Origin: Desulfobacteraceae bacterium
GTDB lineage: Bacteria > Desulfobacterota > Desulfobacteria > Desulfobacterales > ETH-SRB1
DNA: 30,718 nt
Assembly: GCA_013202725.1 (NCBI GenBank)
Contig: JABMRH010000013.1
Location: forward strand, 1-30,718
Direction: 5' to 3'
The position numbers and the translations under genes were made by a program. The notes below the pieces were generated by a model, which worked only from the letters and a program-made list of their open reading frames with translations, was not told where the DNA came from and ran no database searches. This document shows positions 7,969 through 14,558 of the stretch, in pieces (position 1 is the first letter of the stretch; each line of letters opens with the position of its first letter).

Positions 7969-9051
7969 TTATGCTTCAGTAAAATCTGCCGGCGGAGTCT
8001 TTAAAAAGGGCCTGAATTTAGCCTTATCATTCGATTTCAGATAAGCTTCGTCAGCGCTTATCCACCCTTTTTTGTACAGTTCCATAATAGCGTCATCCAA
8101 AAGCTGCATGCCGTATTTCTTGCCGGTCTGAATTATTGAAGGTATTTGATAGGTTTTTGCTTCTCTAATCAGATTCCGAACAGCAGGGTTTGCTATCAGT
8201 ATTTCCAGCGCCGCGCAACGTCCTTTTTTATCGATCCTTTTAAACAATACCTGAGCTACTACGGCTCTGAGCCCATCAGAGAGTGTTGAACGGATCTGTG
8301 GTTGTTCACTTGCCGGGAAAACCTCAATAACACGGTCAACTGTTTTAGGCGCGCTGGATGTATGAAGGGTGCCAAAAACAAGGTGTCCGGTAGATGCGGC
8401 TTCTATGGCAAGCGATATGGTTTCCAGGTCCCTCATCTCGCCGACCAGAATAATATCGGGATCTTCGCGCAAGGCGCCGCGCAAGGCTGCGCTGAATGTC
8501 TTTGTATGAAGACCGACTTCACGGTGGTTGACTATGCAGCTCTGACTTTTATGTACAAATTCAATGGGATCTTCAACAGTGATTATATGATCCTTACGGG
8601 TTCGATTTGCTTCATCAATTATTGCAGCAAGCGTGGTCGACTTTCCGCTTCCTGTCGGTCCGGTCACCAGAACCAGACCTCGTGGGAGAGAGGCCAGCTT
8701 TGTTATAACAGGAGGAAGACCGAGCTGCTCGGCGGTCATTATGTCTGCCGGGATCTCTCTGAAAACCGCGGCAGCGCCATATTTCTGCATAAAGAAATTC
8801 GCCCTGTACCTTGCAAGCCCGGGTATCTCATATCCAAAATCAACATCCCCTGTTTCCTCGAAGACCTTTACCTTGTCCTCGGGCGCAATTTCATAAAGCA
8901 TGGCCTTAAGCTCATCATTCTCAAGCACCTTATATTTGACCCTCTCCATCTCGCCTCTTATTCTGAGAGCAGGCGGCTGTCCTGATACAAGATGAAGATC
9001 TGAAGCGCCCTGATCGTTCATCAATTTAAAAAAAGCATCTATTTTTGCCAT
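7969..9051 (-). CDS. pilT: Type IV pilus retraction ATPase PilT
   Basis: Powers pilus depolymerisation in twitching motility. Motifs: 'GPTGSGKSTT' (Walker A), 'TVEDPIEFVH', 'LVGEMRDLET' (Walker B), 'GHLVFGTLHT' (His box), and the PilT-specific C-terminal segment 'AVRNLIREAKTYQI', which corresponds to the AIRNLIRE retraction motif. At 360 aa it has the normal length. AGGAG lies 7 bp before the ATG. The gene is 9 bp after the DivIVA-like gene and 29 bp before the second ATPase, so a single transcript is likely. Confidence 0.93.
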   Translation of the reverse strand: MAKIDAFFKLMNDQGASDLHLVSGQPPALRIRGEMERVKYKVLENDELKAMLYEIAPEDKVKVFEETGDVDFGYEIPGLARYRANFFMQKYGAAAVFREIPADIMTAEQLGLPPVITKLASLPRGLVLVTGPTGSGKSTTLAAIIDEANRTRKDHIITVEDPIEFVHKSQSCIVNHREVGLHTKTFSAALRGALREDPDIILVGEMRDLETISLAIEAASTGHLVFGTLHTSSAPKTVDRVIEVFPASEQPQIRSTLSDGLRAVVAQVLFKRIDKKGRCAALEILIANPAVRNLIREAKTYQIPSIIQTGKKYGMQLLDDAIMELYKKGWISADEAYLKSNDKAKFRPFLKTPPADFTEA

Positions 9052-9060
9052 TTGTCGCTC

Positions 9061-9573
9061 CTATTTTGAGGCCTTTGAATGTTTTAATAATTTCAATTTG
9101 GAATCTTCCGCATCCATGGCTCTCATTCCCTCATTTCCCATTTCAAGGAGTTTGGTGTGTGCTTCAATTACTGAACGGACCTGAACTTCGATTTGTATCC
9201 GCTGCCGTTTCAATTCAGCGATATCATCATGCAACTGGGCGAGTCTTATATGAGCCCTGTTTAAGATTTTTTCCGCCTTTACTTCGGCATCGGCGACAAT
9301 TAATTCAGCCGATTTTCGAGCATTTTCCCTCATCTGATCCAATACTTTCTGAGAGTCAAGCATGGCACGCTTGAATGTTTCTTCACGTTTTTTATAGCCT
9401 TGGCTTTCAAGCTTTATTCTTTGAATTTCATCTTGTGCGTTCTTATTTTCCTGCTGTAACAATTCAAATGTATCAGCTAATTGTTCAAGGAAGTTATCAA
9501 CCTCCCTGACATCAAATCCTCTGAATCTTACTTTAAACTGCTGCTGTTGAATTTCAATCGGCATGATTTTCAT
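9061..9573 (-). CDS. DivIVA-domain coiled-coil protein
   Basis: The first 40 residues ('QQQQFKVRFRGFDVREVDNFLEQLAD') match the DivIVA/GpsB membrane-binding N-terminal motif, including the FRGYD-like 'FRGFD'. From about residue 35 to 150 the protein is heptad-like, rich in Gln/Glu/Lys, consistent with a long coiled coil. DivIVA proteins mark curved membrane at poles or septa and recruit partners. In Deltaproteobacteria this gene commonly sits beside yggT and proC. AGGTGA 6 bp upstream supports the first ATG rather than the second Met (residue 4). The link to the polar pilus ATPases encoded immediately downstream is an inference. Confidence 0.85.
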   Translation of the reverse strand: MKIMPIEIQQQQFKVRFRGFDVREVDNFLEQLADTFELLQQENKNAQDEIQRIKLESQGYKKREETFKRAMLDSQKVLDQMRENARKSAELIVADAEVKAEKILNRAHIRLAQLHDDIAELKRQRIQIEVQVRSVIEAHTKLLEMGNEGMRAMDAEDSKLKLLKHSKASK

Positions 9574-9598
9574 TATATATCACCTGCTTTTTAATTAA

Positions 9599-9898
9599 TC
9601 ATAACAAGGTTTCAGACAATCTGAACAGACTACTGACAATAAAGGTGCGGAGAAAAATAATTCCTAAAAAGACAATAATCGGAGAAAGGTCAATACTGCC
9701 GAAGCTGACAGGAATGAATCGGCGTACGCGATACAAAACCGGTTCCGTAACATTATGAATAAAGCGAACAATAGGATTGTAAGGATCCGGATTTACCCAG
9801 GACAAGACAGCCCGCGCTACAACAATCCACATAAAGCAAAGCAAAACAATATCAATGACCTTTGCCGCAGCCATTAAAAGATAACCGACTATAAACAT
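9599..9898 (-). CDS. YggT-family integral membrane protein
   Basis: 99 aa with two hydrophobic segments (about residues 3-27 and 70-90) flanking the family signature 'LSWVNPDPYNPIVRFIHNVTEPVLYRVRRFIP'. YggT proteins (Ycf19 relatives) are poorly characterised; they are implicated in membrane organisation and osmotic shock tolerance in some bacteria. It is the first gene of the leftward operon, divergent from proC, with the DivIVA-like gene 25 bp downstream. The Shine-Dalgarno is weak. Confidence 0.88.
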   Translation of the reverse strand: MFIVGYLLMAAAKVIDIVLLCFMWIVVARAVLSWVNPDPYNPIVRFIHNVTEPVLYRVRRFIPVSFGSIDLSPIIVFLGIIFLRTFIVSSLFRLSETLL

Positions 9899-10054
9899 AA
9901 AAAACCCCGTGTATTTTGATTTTTTTATTCCTGCCGCTGGTCGTTATTATAGAGATCGGCTATTTCAACATAAAAATTAAATATATTCTAAATGATAAGT
10001 CAAGATGTTTTAACCAAAATCATTGACAGGCCCTATATCTAACCGCTATTTAAT

Positions 10055-10156
10055 GGTTCAAGGTTCAGAGGTTCAAGGTTCAAAGTTAATTGCCTTAGCG
10101 TTTTTCCGCATTCCAATGGATACCGTTTTAACCTCTGAACCTTGAACCCTGAACTT
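10055..10156. repeat. Inverted repeat built of GGTTCAAGGTTCAGA units
   Basis: The 19 bases at 10055-10073 (ggttcaaggttcagaggtt) recur perfectly as the reverse complement at 10130-10148. The left side also carries a second partial unit in direct orientation (10071-10087). It occupies most of the promoter-proximal gap upstream of proC, ending 8 bp before the GGAGG of that gene. Confidence 0.8.
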
Positions 10157-10172
10157 TATATATGGAGGCAGC

Positions 10173-11024
10173 ATGTCAGAGCTTAACAGGAAAATCGGTT
10201 TTATTGGGGCCGGCAATATGGGAGAAGCCTTTGTCGGGGCTATTATAAAATCTAATATATTACCTCCTTCAATGATATATGTCAGCGATATAAATGAAGA
10301 TCGCCTGAATATTTTGCGTTCATCATACGGAATATCTGTTTTAGGCGACAATGTTAAACTTTTTTCGACATGCGATATTATTGTGCTTGCTGTAAAACCA
10401 CAGCATGTAAAGCAGGTGCTCTCTCAAATTGCGGGACAAGAGGACTACAAGATTCATAAGAAAAAACTGGTTGTTTCCATTGCGGCAGGAATCCCCTTGC
10501 GAAAAATTGAAGAGATTCTTTATGCACCTCTTGATGAAAAATCCAGGATTAAGCTTCCTGTAATACGGGTGATGCCGAATACACCGGCTCTTGTTTTAGC
10601 CGGCATGGCCGGAATGAGCGCGAACAGGCATGCTTCAGATGATGATATCAAAATTGTCAGATCCATTCTTGAAGCAATGGGGAAAGTGATCGAATTTAAT
10701 GAAGAAGACATTGATGCTGTAACCGCTATGTCAGGGTCCGGGCCTGCCTATGTTTTTTATTTTATAGAATCTATGATCGAAGGAGGCATCTGCGTTGGTC
10801 TTGAACCGAATGATGCTGTCGCGCTGACCATTGCAACCTTAAAAGGGTCTGTTAAGCTCATGGAAGAACTGAATGAATCCCCGGAACTTCTTCGCAGGAA
10901 AGTAACCTCTCCAGGCGGCACAACCGAAGCAGCCCTCAAGGTACTGGACAAAAACCAGGTCAAACAAAGCATAATCGAAGCAATAGCCGCAGCGGCCAAG
11001 CGCTCAAAGGAGCTTAGCGGTTAA
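10173..11024 (+). CDS. proC: Pyrroline-5-carboxylate reductase
   Basis: Catalyses the last step of proline synthesis, NAD(P)H-dependent reduction of P5C. The Rossmann motif is 'IGFIGAGNMGEAF' (residues 8-20). Further along are 'VKPQHV', the substrate-site 'VIRVMPNTPALVLAGM' and the family signature 'AMSGSGPAYVFYFIE' with 'TSPGGTTEAAL'. At 283 aa it is slightly longer than typical (about 270). GGAGG at 10164-10168 sits just before the ATG. Divergent from yggT. Proline is a common compatible solute, but the sequence itself does not tie this gene to the MarR regulator further along. Confidence 0.95.
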   Translation: MSELNRKIGFIGAGNMGEAFVGAIIKSNILPPSMIYVSDINEDRLNILRSSYGISVLGDNVKLFSTCDIIVLAVKPQHVKQVLSQIAGQEDYKIHKKKLVVSIAAGIPLRKIEEILYAPLDEKSRIKLPVIRVMPNTPALVLAGMAGMSANRHASDDDIKIVRSILEAMGKVIEFNEEDIDAVTAMSGSGPAYVFYFIESMIEGGICVGLEPNDAVALTIATLKGSVKLMEELNESPELLRRKVTSPGGTTEAALKVLDKNQVKQSIIEAIAAAAKRSKELSG

Positions 11025-11146
11025 ACCAGAAGATATCAGAATTGTTCGGTCTGTCGTACTCATCCGTTGGCAGACGAGTTGGTATTTTCAGAGAAGAACT
11101 TCGTGTCGATAAAACCTTTAAAAAGGAATCTGAAAAGAAGTCTTGA
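11018..11146 (+). pseudogene. C-terminal remnant of a REP-associated (Y1) transposase or DnaA-C-like HTH protein
   Basis: A frame with an upstream TAG (11015-11017) reads about 42 codons to TGA at 11144-11146. It contains 'KISELFGLSYSSVGRRVG' followed by a basic helix ('FREELRVDKTFKKES'). This pattern, helix-turn-helix then charged helix, is what I recognise at the C-terminus of REP-associated tyrosine transposases. No HUH/tyrosine catalytic part and no start codon are present, and the frame overlaps the last codons of proC. It is therefore a fragment. Too short to be certain of the family. Confidence 0.5.
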
Positions 11147-11168
11147 GAAATTAGGGTAAGATGCCTAT

Positions 11169-11444
11169 ATGAACGAAGACAGAGAGTATCTCAGGATATG
11201 CGGGAAGCGCCTGGAAATCGCCTGGCTGGGTCCTGCGCCAAAGGATGCGCCAACGCTTATTTTCCTGCATGAGGGCTTTGGTTGTGTTGATATGTGGCAT
11301 GACTTTCCGGCCAAATTATCAAGCGCCACCGGATGCGGAGCGCTGGTATACAGTCGACTTGGTTACGGGCATTCACCGCATAGTGAGCAGAAAGCCACAA
11401 CATTAAAAGTGATAGCAGATTTTATATTATCTATATTGCACTAA
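11169..11444 (+). pseudogene. N-terminal fragment of an alpha/beta hydrolase
   Basis: 91 aa. The first 75 residues match the start of an alpha/beta-hydrolase fold: 'PTLIFLHEGFGCVDMWHDFP' (strand 3 and oxyanion loop) and 'CGALVYSRLGYGHSP' (strand 4). The family then needs a nucleophile elbow (GxSxG), an acid and a His, all absent. After 'GHSPHSEQ' the sequence no longer resembles the family and ends with an unrelated tail. Full-length relatives are about 260-290 aa, so about 70 percent is missing. Almost certainly non-functional; adjacent to a transposase remnant. Confidence 0.75.
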
Positions 11445-11486
11445 CTTGTTTATGTCGTTATAAAATAAACAAAAAAAGGATACATG

Positions 11487-12371
11487 ATGCTTGTAAAAGA
11501 AATACTTAATTCAATTAAACCGGCTTTGAGCTTTGAATTCTTTCCCACTAAAACAGAGGCAGGATTTGATAAACTTTTTCAGATTGTTTCAGATCTAATG
11601 CAGTTCAAACCTTCTTATGCAAGCGTTACTTACGGAGCGGGCGGATCAACGCGTGATTACACAACCAATCTGGTTGACCGGATTCAGAAAGAGATGGGTT
11701 TAACCGTGGTTTCTCATCTAACATGTGTGGGCTCGACAAGAGATGAGATAATGTCGATTCTTGAGAAAAATGCTGAAAGCGGTATTGAAAACATCCTTGC
11801 GCTACGAGGGGATCCTCCAAAGGGTGAGGCAATCTGGAAACATCCTGAGAATGGTTTTGATTATGCCGCGGATCTTGTATCATTTATAAAGAAGAATTAC
11901 CCGCACTTTTGTGTTGGTGTCGCAGGTTTTCCGGAAGGCCATCCATTAACTCCGAACAGGCTCAAGGAGATGGAATATCTTAAAGCGAAAGTAGATGCCG
12001 GAGCCGATTATATAGTCACCCAGCTATTTTTTGACAATCGAGATTTCTATGATTTTTGTGAGCGATGTGAATTAGCCGGCATCCATGTCCCTGTTATTGC
12101 GGGTGTTATGCCCATTACAACCCGCAAAGGAATGATTCGTATGGCGGAACTGGCCGAAGGCACCCGTTTTCCAGCTGGCCTTTTAAGATCTGTTGCACGG
12201 GCCGAAAATGATGAATATTTTGAAAAGATAGGCGTTCGCTGGGCGGCAGAGCAACTGCGTAATCTTGTATACAATAATATTCGTGGCATTCACCTGTATA
12301 CCCTTAACAGTTCCCGGGCAATTTTTAAAATTTTTAAATTACTCGGTGTCAGAGATGCTACGCAGTTTTGA
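11487..12371 (+). CDS. metF: Methylenetetrahydrofolate reductase (short MetF type)
   Basis: Reduces 5,10-methylene-THF to 5-methyl-THF, with FAD in the classic family. Recognised by 'SFEFFPTKTEAG', 'ASVTYGAGGSTRDYT', 'SHLTCVGSTRDEI', 'ILALRGDPPKGE', 'GFPEGHP' and 'QLFFDNRDFYDF'. At 294-295 aa it has the length of E. coli MetF, without the eukaryotic regulatory domain. Two ATGs are adjacent (11484, 11487); AGGA at 11477-11480 is better spaced for the second. The TGA stop (12369-12371) coincides with the first bases of an inverted-repeat element. In this context it would supply or drain methyl-THF for the corrinoid methyltransferases encoded after 13820. Confidence 0.95.
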   Translation: MLVKEILNSIKPALSFEFFPTKTEAGFDKLFQIVSDLMQFKPSYASVTYGAGGSTRDYTTNLVDRIQKEMGLTVVSHLTCVGSTRDEIMSILEKNAESGIENILALRGDPPKGEAIWKHPENGFDYAADLVSFIKKNYPHFCVGVAGFPEGHPLTPNRLKEMEYLKAKVDAGADYIVTQLFFDNRDFYDFCERCELAGIHVPVIAGVMPITTRKGMIRMAELAEGTRFPAGLLRSVARAENDEYFEKIGVRWAAEQLRNLVYNNIRGIHLYTLNSSRAIFKIFKLLGVRDATQF

Positions 12372-12530
12372 TGGCGTCGTAAAAAGTCCCATCTACTGCG
12401 TTGTAGTATTTTTTCAGATCCTCGACATACTACATGTATGCCTTCGGTCCTGAAAAACTACTACGCCTTGTATATGAACCTTTTTACTTAGCCAGCTACA
12501 TTTAAATTCGTGACTTTTTACGAGTTCATC
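12370..12530. repeat. 161-bp MITE-like inverted-repeat element
   Basis: Outer arms 12370-12388 and 12512-12530 are inverted copies with 16 of 19 bases matching. Inside is a second palindromic zone where gtagtattttttcag is mirrored by ctgaaaaactactac. Between them lies cgacatactacatgtatgcc, which closely resembles cgacgtactaacatgtacgcc in the element at 16040-16163. The left end overlaps the metF stop codon. No ORF. A non-autonomous palindromic mobile element is the best explanation. Confidence 0.75.
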
Positions 12531-12563
12531 AATAAAGAGGGTGCGACACTTGATGAACTACCT

Positions 12564-13097
12564 TTACAAGGTGGTATTATTGAAACCGGTTATTGAGCCT
12601 GCCGCAAGTATAGGCGAGGCATCTATTTTTTCTGCCGCCATCATGAGGACAACTCGTTTCATGGCGCTTAAAATCATTAATTGTTCCCACTCCTCCAGGT
12701 TCGAAAACCGCTTTATAAATGTTTTCTGCAAAGGAGGCGGGGCTTGCTCAAGAATTTGAAGGCATTTCTCAGAAAGCTTTATTATAATCCGTCGTTTGTC
12801 CTGATTACTGCGTATTTTTGTTAAAAGCTCTCTTTTTTCAAGTCGGTTTACAATGTCAGTTGCAGTAGCCTGACTCAGGCTGATCGATTTGGCCAAAGCT
12901 GTAACCGAAATTTGGTCGTGGGTTGAAATTTCCTGCAAAACCATCAACTGGGGCCCGGTTATCCCATATTTCCGGTTCAGATATTTAGAGTGAAGACTTA
13001 TTGCCCGAATAATCTTTCTCAGAGACAAGAGCAATTCACTGCATCGCAACTCTCTTGTTATTTCTTCTACCTGTGGTGTTGTCTGATCCTGTTTCAT
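12564..13097 (-). CDS. MarR-family regulator, CosR/EctR-like
   Basis: 177 aa winged-helix protein. A dimerisation helix reads 'LLLSLRKIIRAISLHSKYLN', then 'GITGPQLMVLQEI', the recognition helix region 'LAKSISLSQATATDIVNRLE' and wing 'RSNQDKRRIIIKLSEKC'. The N-terminal LRRIIRAxxLHSR-like segment and the C-terminal 'APPPLQKTFIKRFSNLEEWEQ' to 'IDASPILAAGSI' stretch are the features I associate with the CosR/EctR subgroup, which represses compatible-solute genes (ectoine, betaine) at low salinity. It points away from the 13820-22089 cluster, whose likely promoter lies in the shared gap. Family call is firm; subgroup and target are inferred by recall. Confidence 0.85.
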   Translation of the reverse strand: MKQDQTTPQVEEITRELRCSELLLSLRKIIRAISLHSKYLNRKYGITGPQLMVLQEISTHDQISVTALAKSISLSQATATDIVNRLEKRELLTKIRSNQDKRRIIIKLSEKCLQILEQAPPPLQKTFIKRFSNLEEWEQLMILSAMKRVVLMMAAEKIDASPILAAGSITGFNNTTL

Positions 13098-13523
13098 TTT
13101 TTTCTCAAAATCGGTTAAAGTCGTATGATAGAAATGTAGTAGTTTTATAGCGAGAAAGCTATCATCTTATTATTTTAATTTCCACGATAAATGCAATATT
13201 TATTTGATATCCTATCTTATCATGCCTTAAGCTATTCCATATAACACATACTATTTTATGCAAATTTCATCCTTCTATTCCATATTGTTATATATTTTAC
13301 AATACAAAACCGATGTTTTAGTAAAAAAGTCGGAAAATACCATTTGCTGTGAGTGGTCAATGATTAGCGTCCGGAAGTGCAGTAATATAACATGCTGGTA
13401 TAACGACATAAAGCTTAATCAGAGACAGAAATTATCAGCGCCAAATGCCGGATAGATCTAACTTTCTTACGCGGTTATCAATAGCGCACATTGAATTATT
13501 ATTCCAATGTCTTTATTTTTTCC

Positions 13524-13552
13524 TTGCCATTTTATATAGTACACGTTATATA
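13524..13552 (+). promoter_or_regulatory. Candidate sigma-70 promoter for the methyltransferase cluster
   Basis: TTGCCA (13524-13529), a 17-bp spacer and TATATA (13547-13552). The spacer and -10 overlap two direct copies of tatatag, which could be a regulator site. Transcription would run through the repeat element before reaching the first gene, giving a leader of about 260 bases. Confidence 0.35.
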
Positions 13553-13580
13553 GAATAATTAATAAGATTTGATGCGCTGG

Positions 13581-13758
13581 AAAATTTGGCTCATCGTGGA
13601 TTAGTGTGAAATCCGTATTTTTTACACCCCCCTTGCCCCCCTCAAGGGGGGAATAAATCGGGAAATTCCTTTATAGTCCCCCTTTGAAGGGGGTTAGGGG
13701 GATGTTAATTTTATCTAATTAATTGTTTTCACACTAATCCATGAAGAGCCGAAAATTT
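13581..13758. repeat. 178-bp element: TGGATTAGTGTGAAA terminal inverted repeats around a C/G-rich palindrome
   Basis: The left end 13581-13612 (aaaatttggctcatcg then tggattagtgtgaaat) and right end 13726-13758 are inverted, with 15 consecutive bases, tggattagtgtgaaa, matching exactly and an outer ggctc/aaattt shared. Nested inside, acaccccccttgcccccctc (from 13624) mirrors ccctttgaagggggttaggg (from 13680). This is a two-layer palindrome with no coding capacity. It lies in the leader of the methyltransferase cluster. Confidence 0.75.
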
Positions 13759-13819
13759 ACATTCCAGGATCAAAGTGTAAATTCCGACTGAACGGCATGA
13801 AAATTTAGGAAAATATCCG

Positions 13820-14503
13820 ATGGTTGTTAACAATTTTCAAATTGAGGTGGACAATGAAAGACTTTTGCGGTTTTTGGGGTCATCCGGCAACAAGAATGTG
13901 TCCCCGGCTGTTCAGCAAAAAATTGACCGGTTTTCAGATCGTCTGGAAGAGCTGGTAACGCCTCGAATAAACTTCAAGCTAAAGCCTCTCGCCTCGGTGA
14001 AAAAAGACGGAGTCCTGTTACATGACCAAACATGGCTGAAAAGTCCGAAGCTTTCCCGAACTTTTCGTTCTGCAAAAAAAGTATGTTTTTTTATCGCAAC
14101 TATTGGCCATGATTTAGAACGGAAAGTAAGCGAGTGTATGGAAAAGAATCGGTACGCCGACGCATACGTTCTCGATGCTATGGGGTCTCTTGTTGTGGAA
14201 AACGTTACCGATCAGTTTCACCTTCGCATGGAACGTTATTACCAGGCCAGAGGCCAAGCCGTGACGCTGCGGTTTAGCCCGGGATATTGCGACTGGTCTC
14301 TCCGGGAACAACCCGATGTTTTCAATCAGTTCGAAGATCCCGGAAATCTTGGCGTAACACTCAGCAACACCTGCCTGATGACACCCCGCAAATCCGTTTC
14401 CGGCGTTTTCGGGATCGTACCTAAAAACGGTGATCAAACAATTGCCGATTATAATCCTTGCACCAACTGTTCGAAAACCAATTGTATTGCAAGGAGAGGG
14501 TAA
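13820..14503 (+). CDS. Stand-alone MetH-type activation domain protein (corrinoid reactivation)
   Basis: 227 aa. The segment 'FFIATIGHDLERKVSE' and then 'RFSPGYCDWSLREQ' (from about residue 151) and 'LMTPRKSVSGVFGI' parallel the SAM-binding activation domain of B12-dependent methionine synthase (the RPAPGY and S-x-S-G-W/F motifs). Free-standing versions are known next to corrinoid methyltransferases in anaerobes and are thought to remethylate or reduce oxidised cob(II)alamin with SAM. The C-terminus ends in CX2CX4C (Cys214, 217, 222), a possible metal or cluster site. AGGA is 9 bp before the ATG. It is first in the cluster, as expected for an accessory protein. Substrate protein would be the corrinoid protein at 18580. 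Confidence 0.75.
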   Translation: MVVNNFQIEVDNERLLRFLGSSGNKNVSPAVQQKIDRFSDRLEELVTPRINFKLKPLASVKKDGVLLHDQTWLKSPKLSRTFRSAKKVCFFIATIGHDLERKVSECMEKNRYADAYVLDAMGSLVVENVTDQFHLRMERYYQARGQAVTLRFSPGYCDWSLREQPDVFNQFEDPGNLGVTLSNTCLMTPRKSVSGVFGIVPKNGDQTIADYNPCTNCSKTNCIARRG

Positions 14504-14558
14504 TTGCCCCGTCTTTTTAAAAATAAGAAAAGCAACAAAGAGAGAGGAAATCGAAAGA

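Larger units (their letters stand above)
13098..13819. other. 722-bp intergenic region between the MarR gene and the methyltransferase cluster
   Basis: AT-rich up to about 13560, with no supported gene; a 65-codon frame at 13258-13455 has no ribosome site and a composition like its surroundings. It holds a candidate promoter (13524-13552) and a repeat element (13581-13758). A tatatag unit occurs twice, 14 bp apart, at about 13533-13553. It must contain the control region for both divergent units. Confidence 0.6.

Noticed and set aside
8302..8985. 227-codon plus-strand frame opposite pilT
   Set aside because: It is antisense to a clear PilT gene with all motifs; its Cys/Arg-rich composition matches no family and no ribosome site is evident.
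10055..10156. CRISPR-like appearance of repeated GGTTCAAGGTTCAGA units
   Set aside because: Only partial units in opposite orientation, with no regular spacers and no cas genes in the window; it is a palindromic repeat.
13258..13455. 65-codon frame in the MarR/methyltransferase gap
   Set aside because: No ribosome-binding site, no recognisable family, low-complexity AT-driven composition; more likely chance in the control region.
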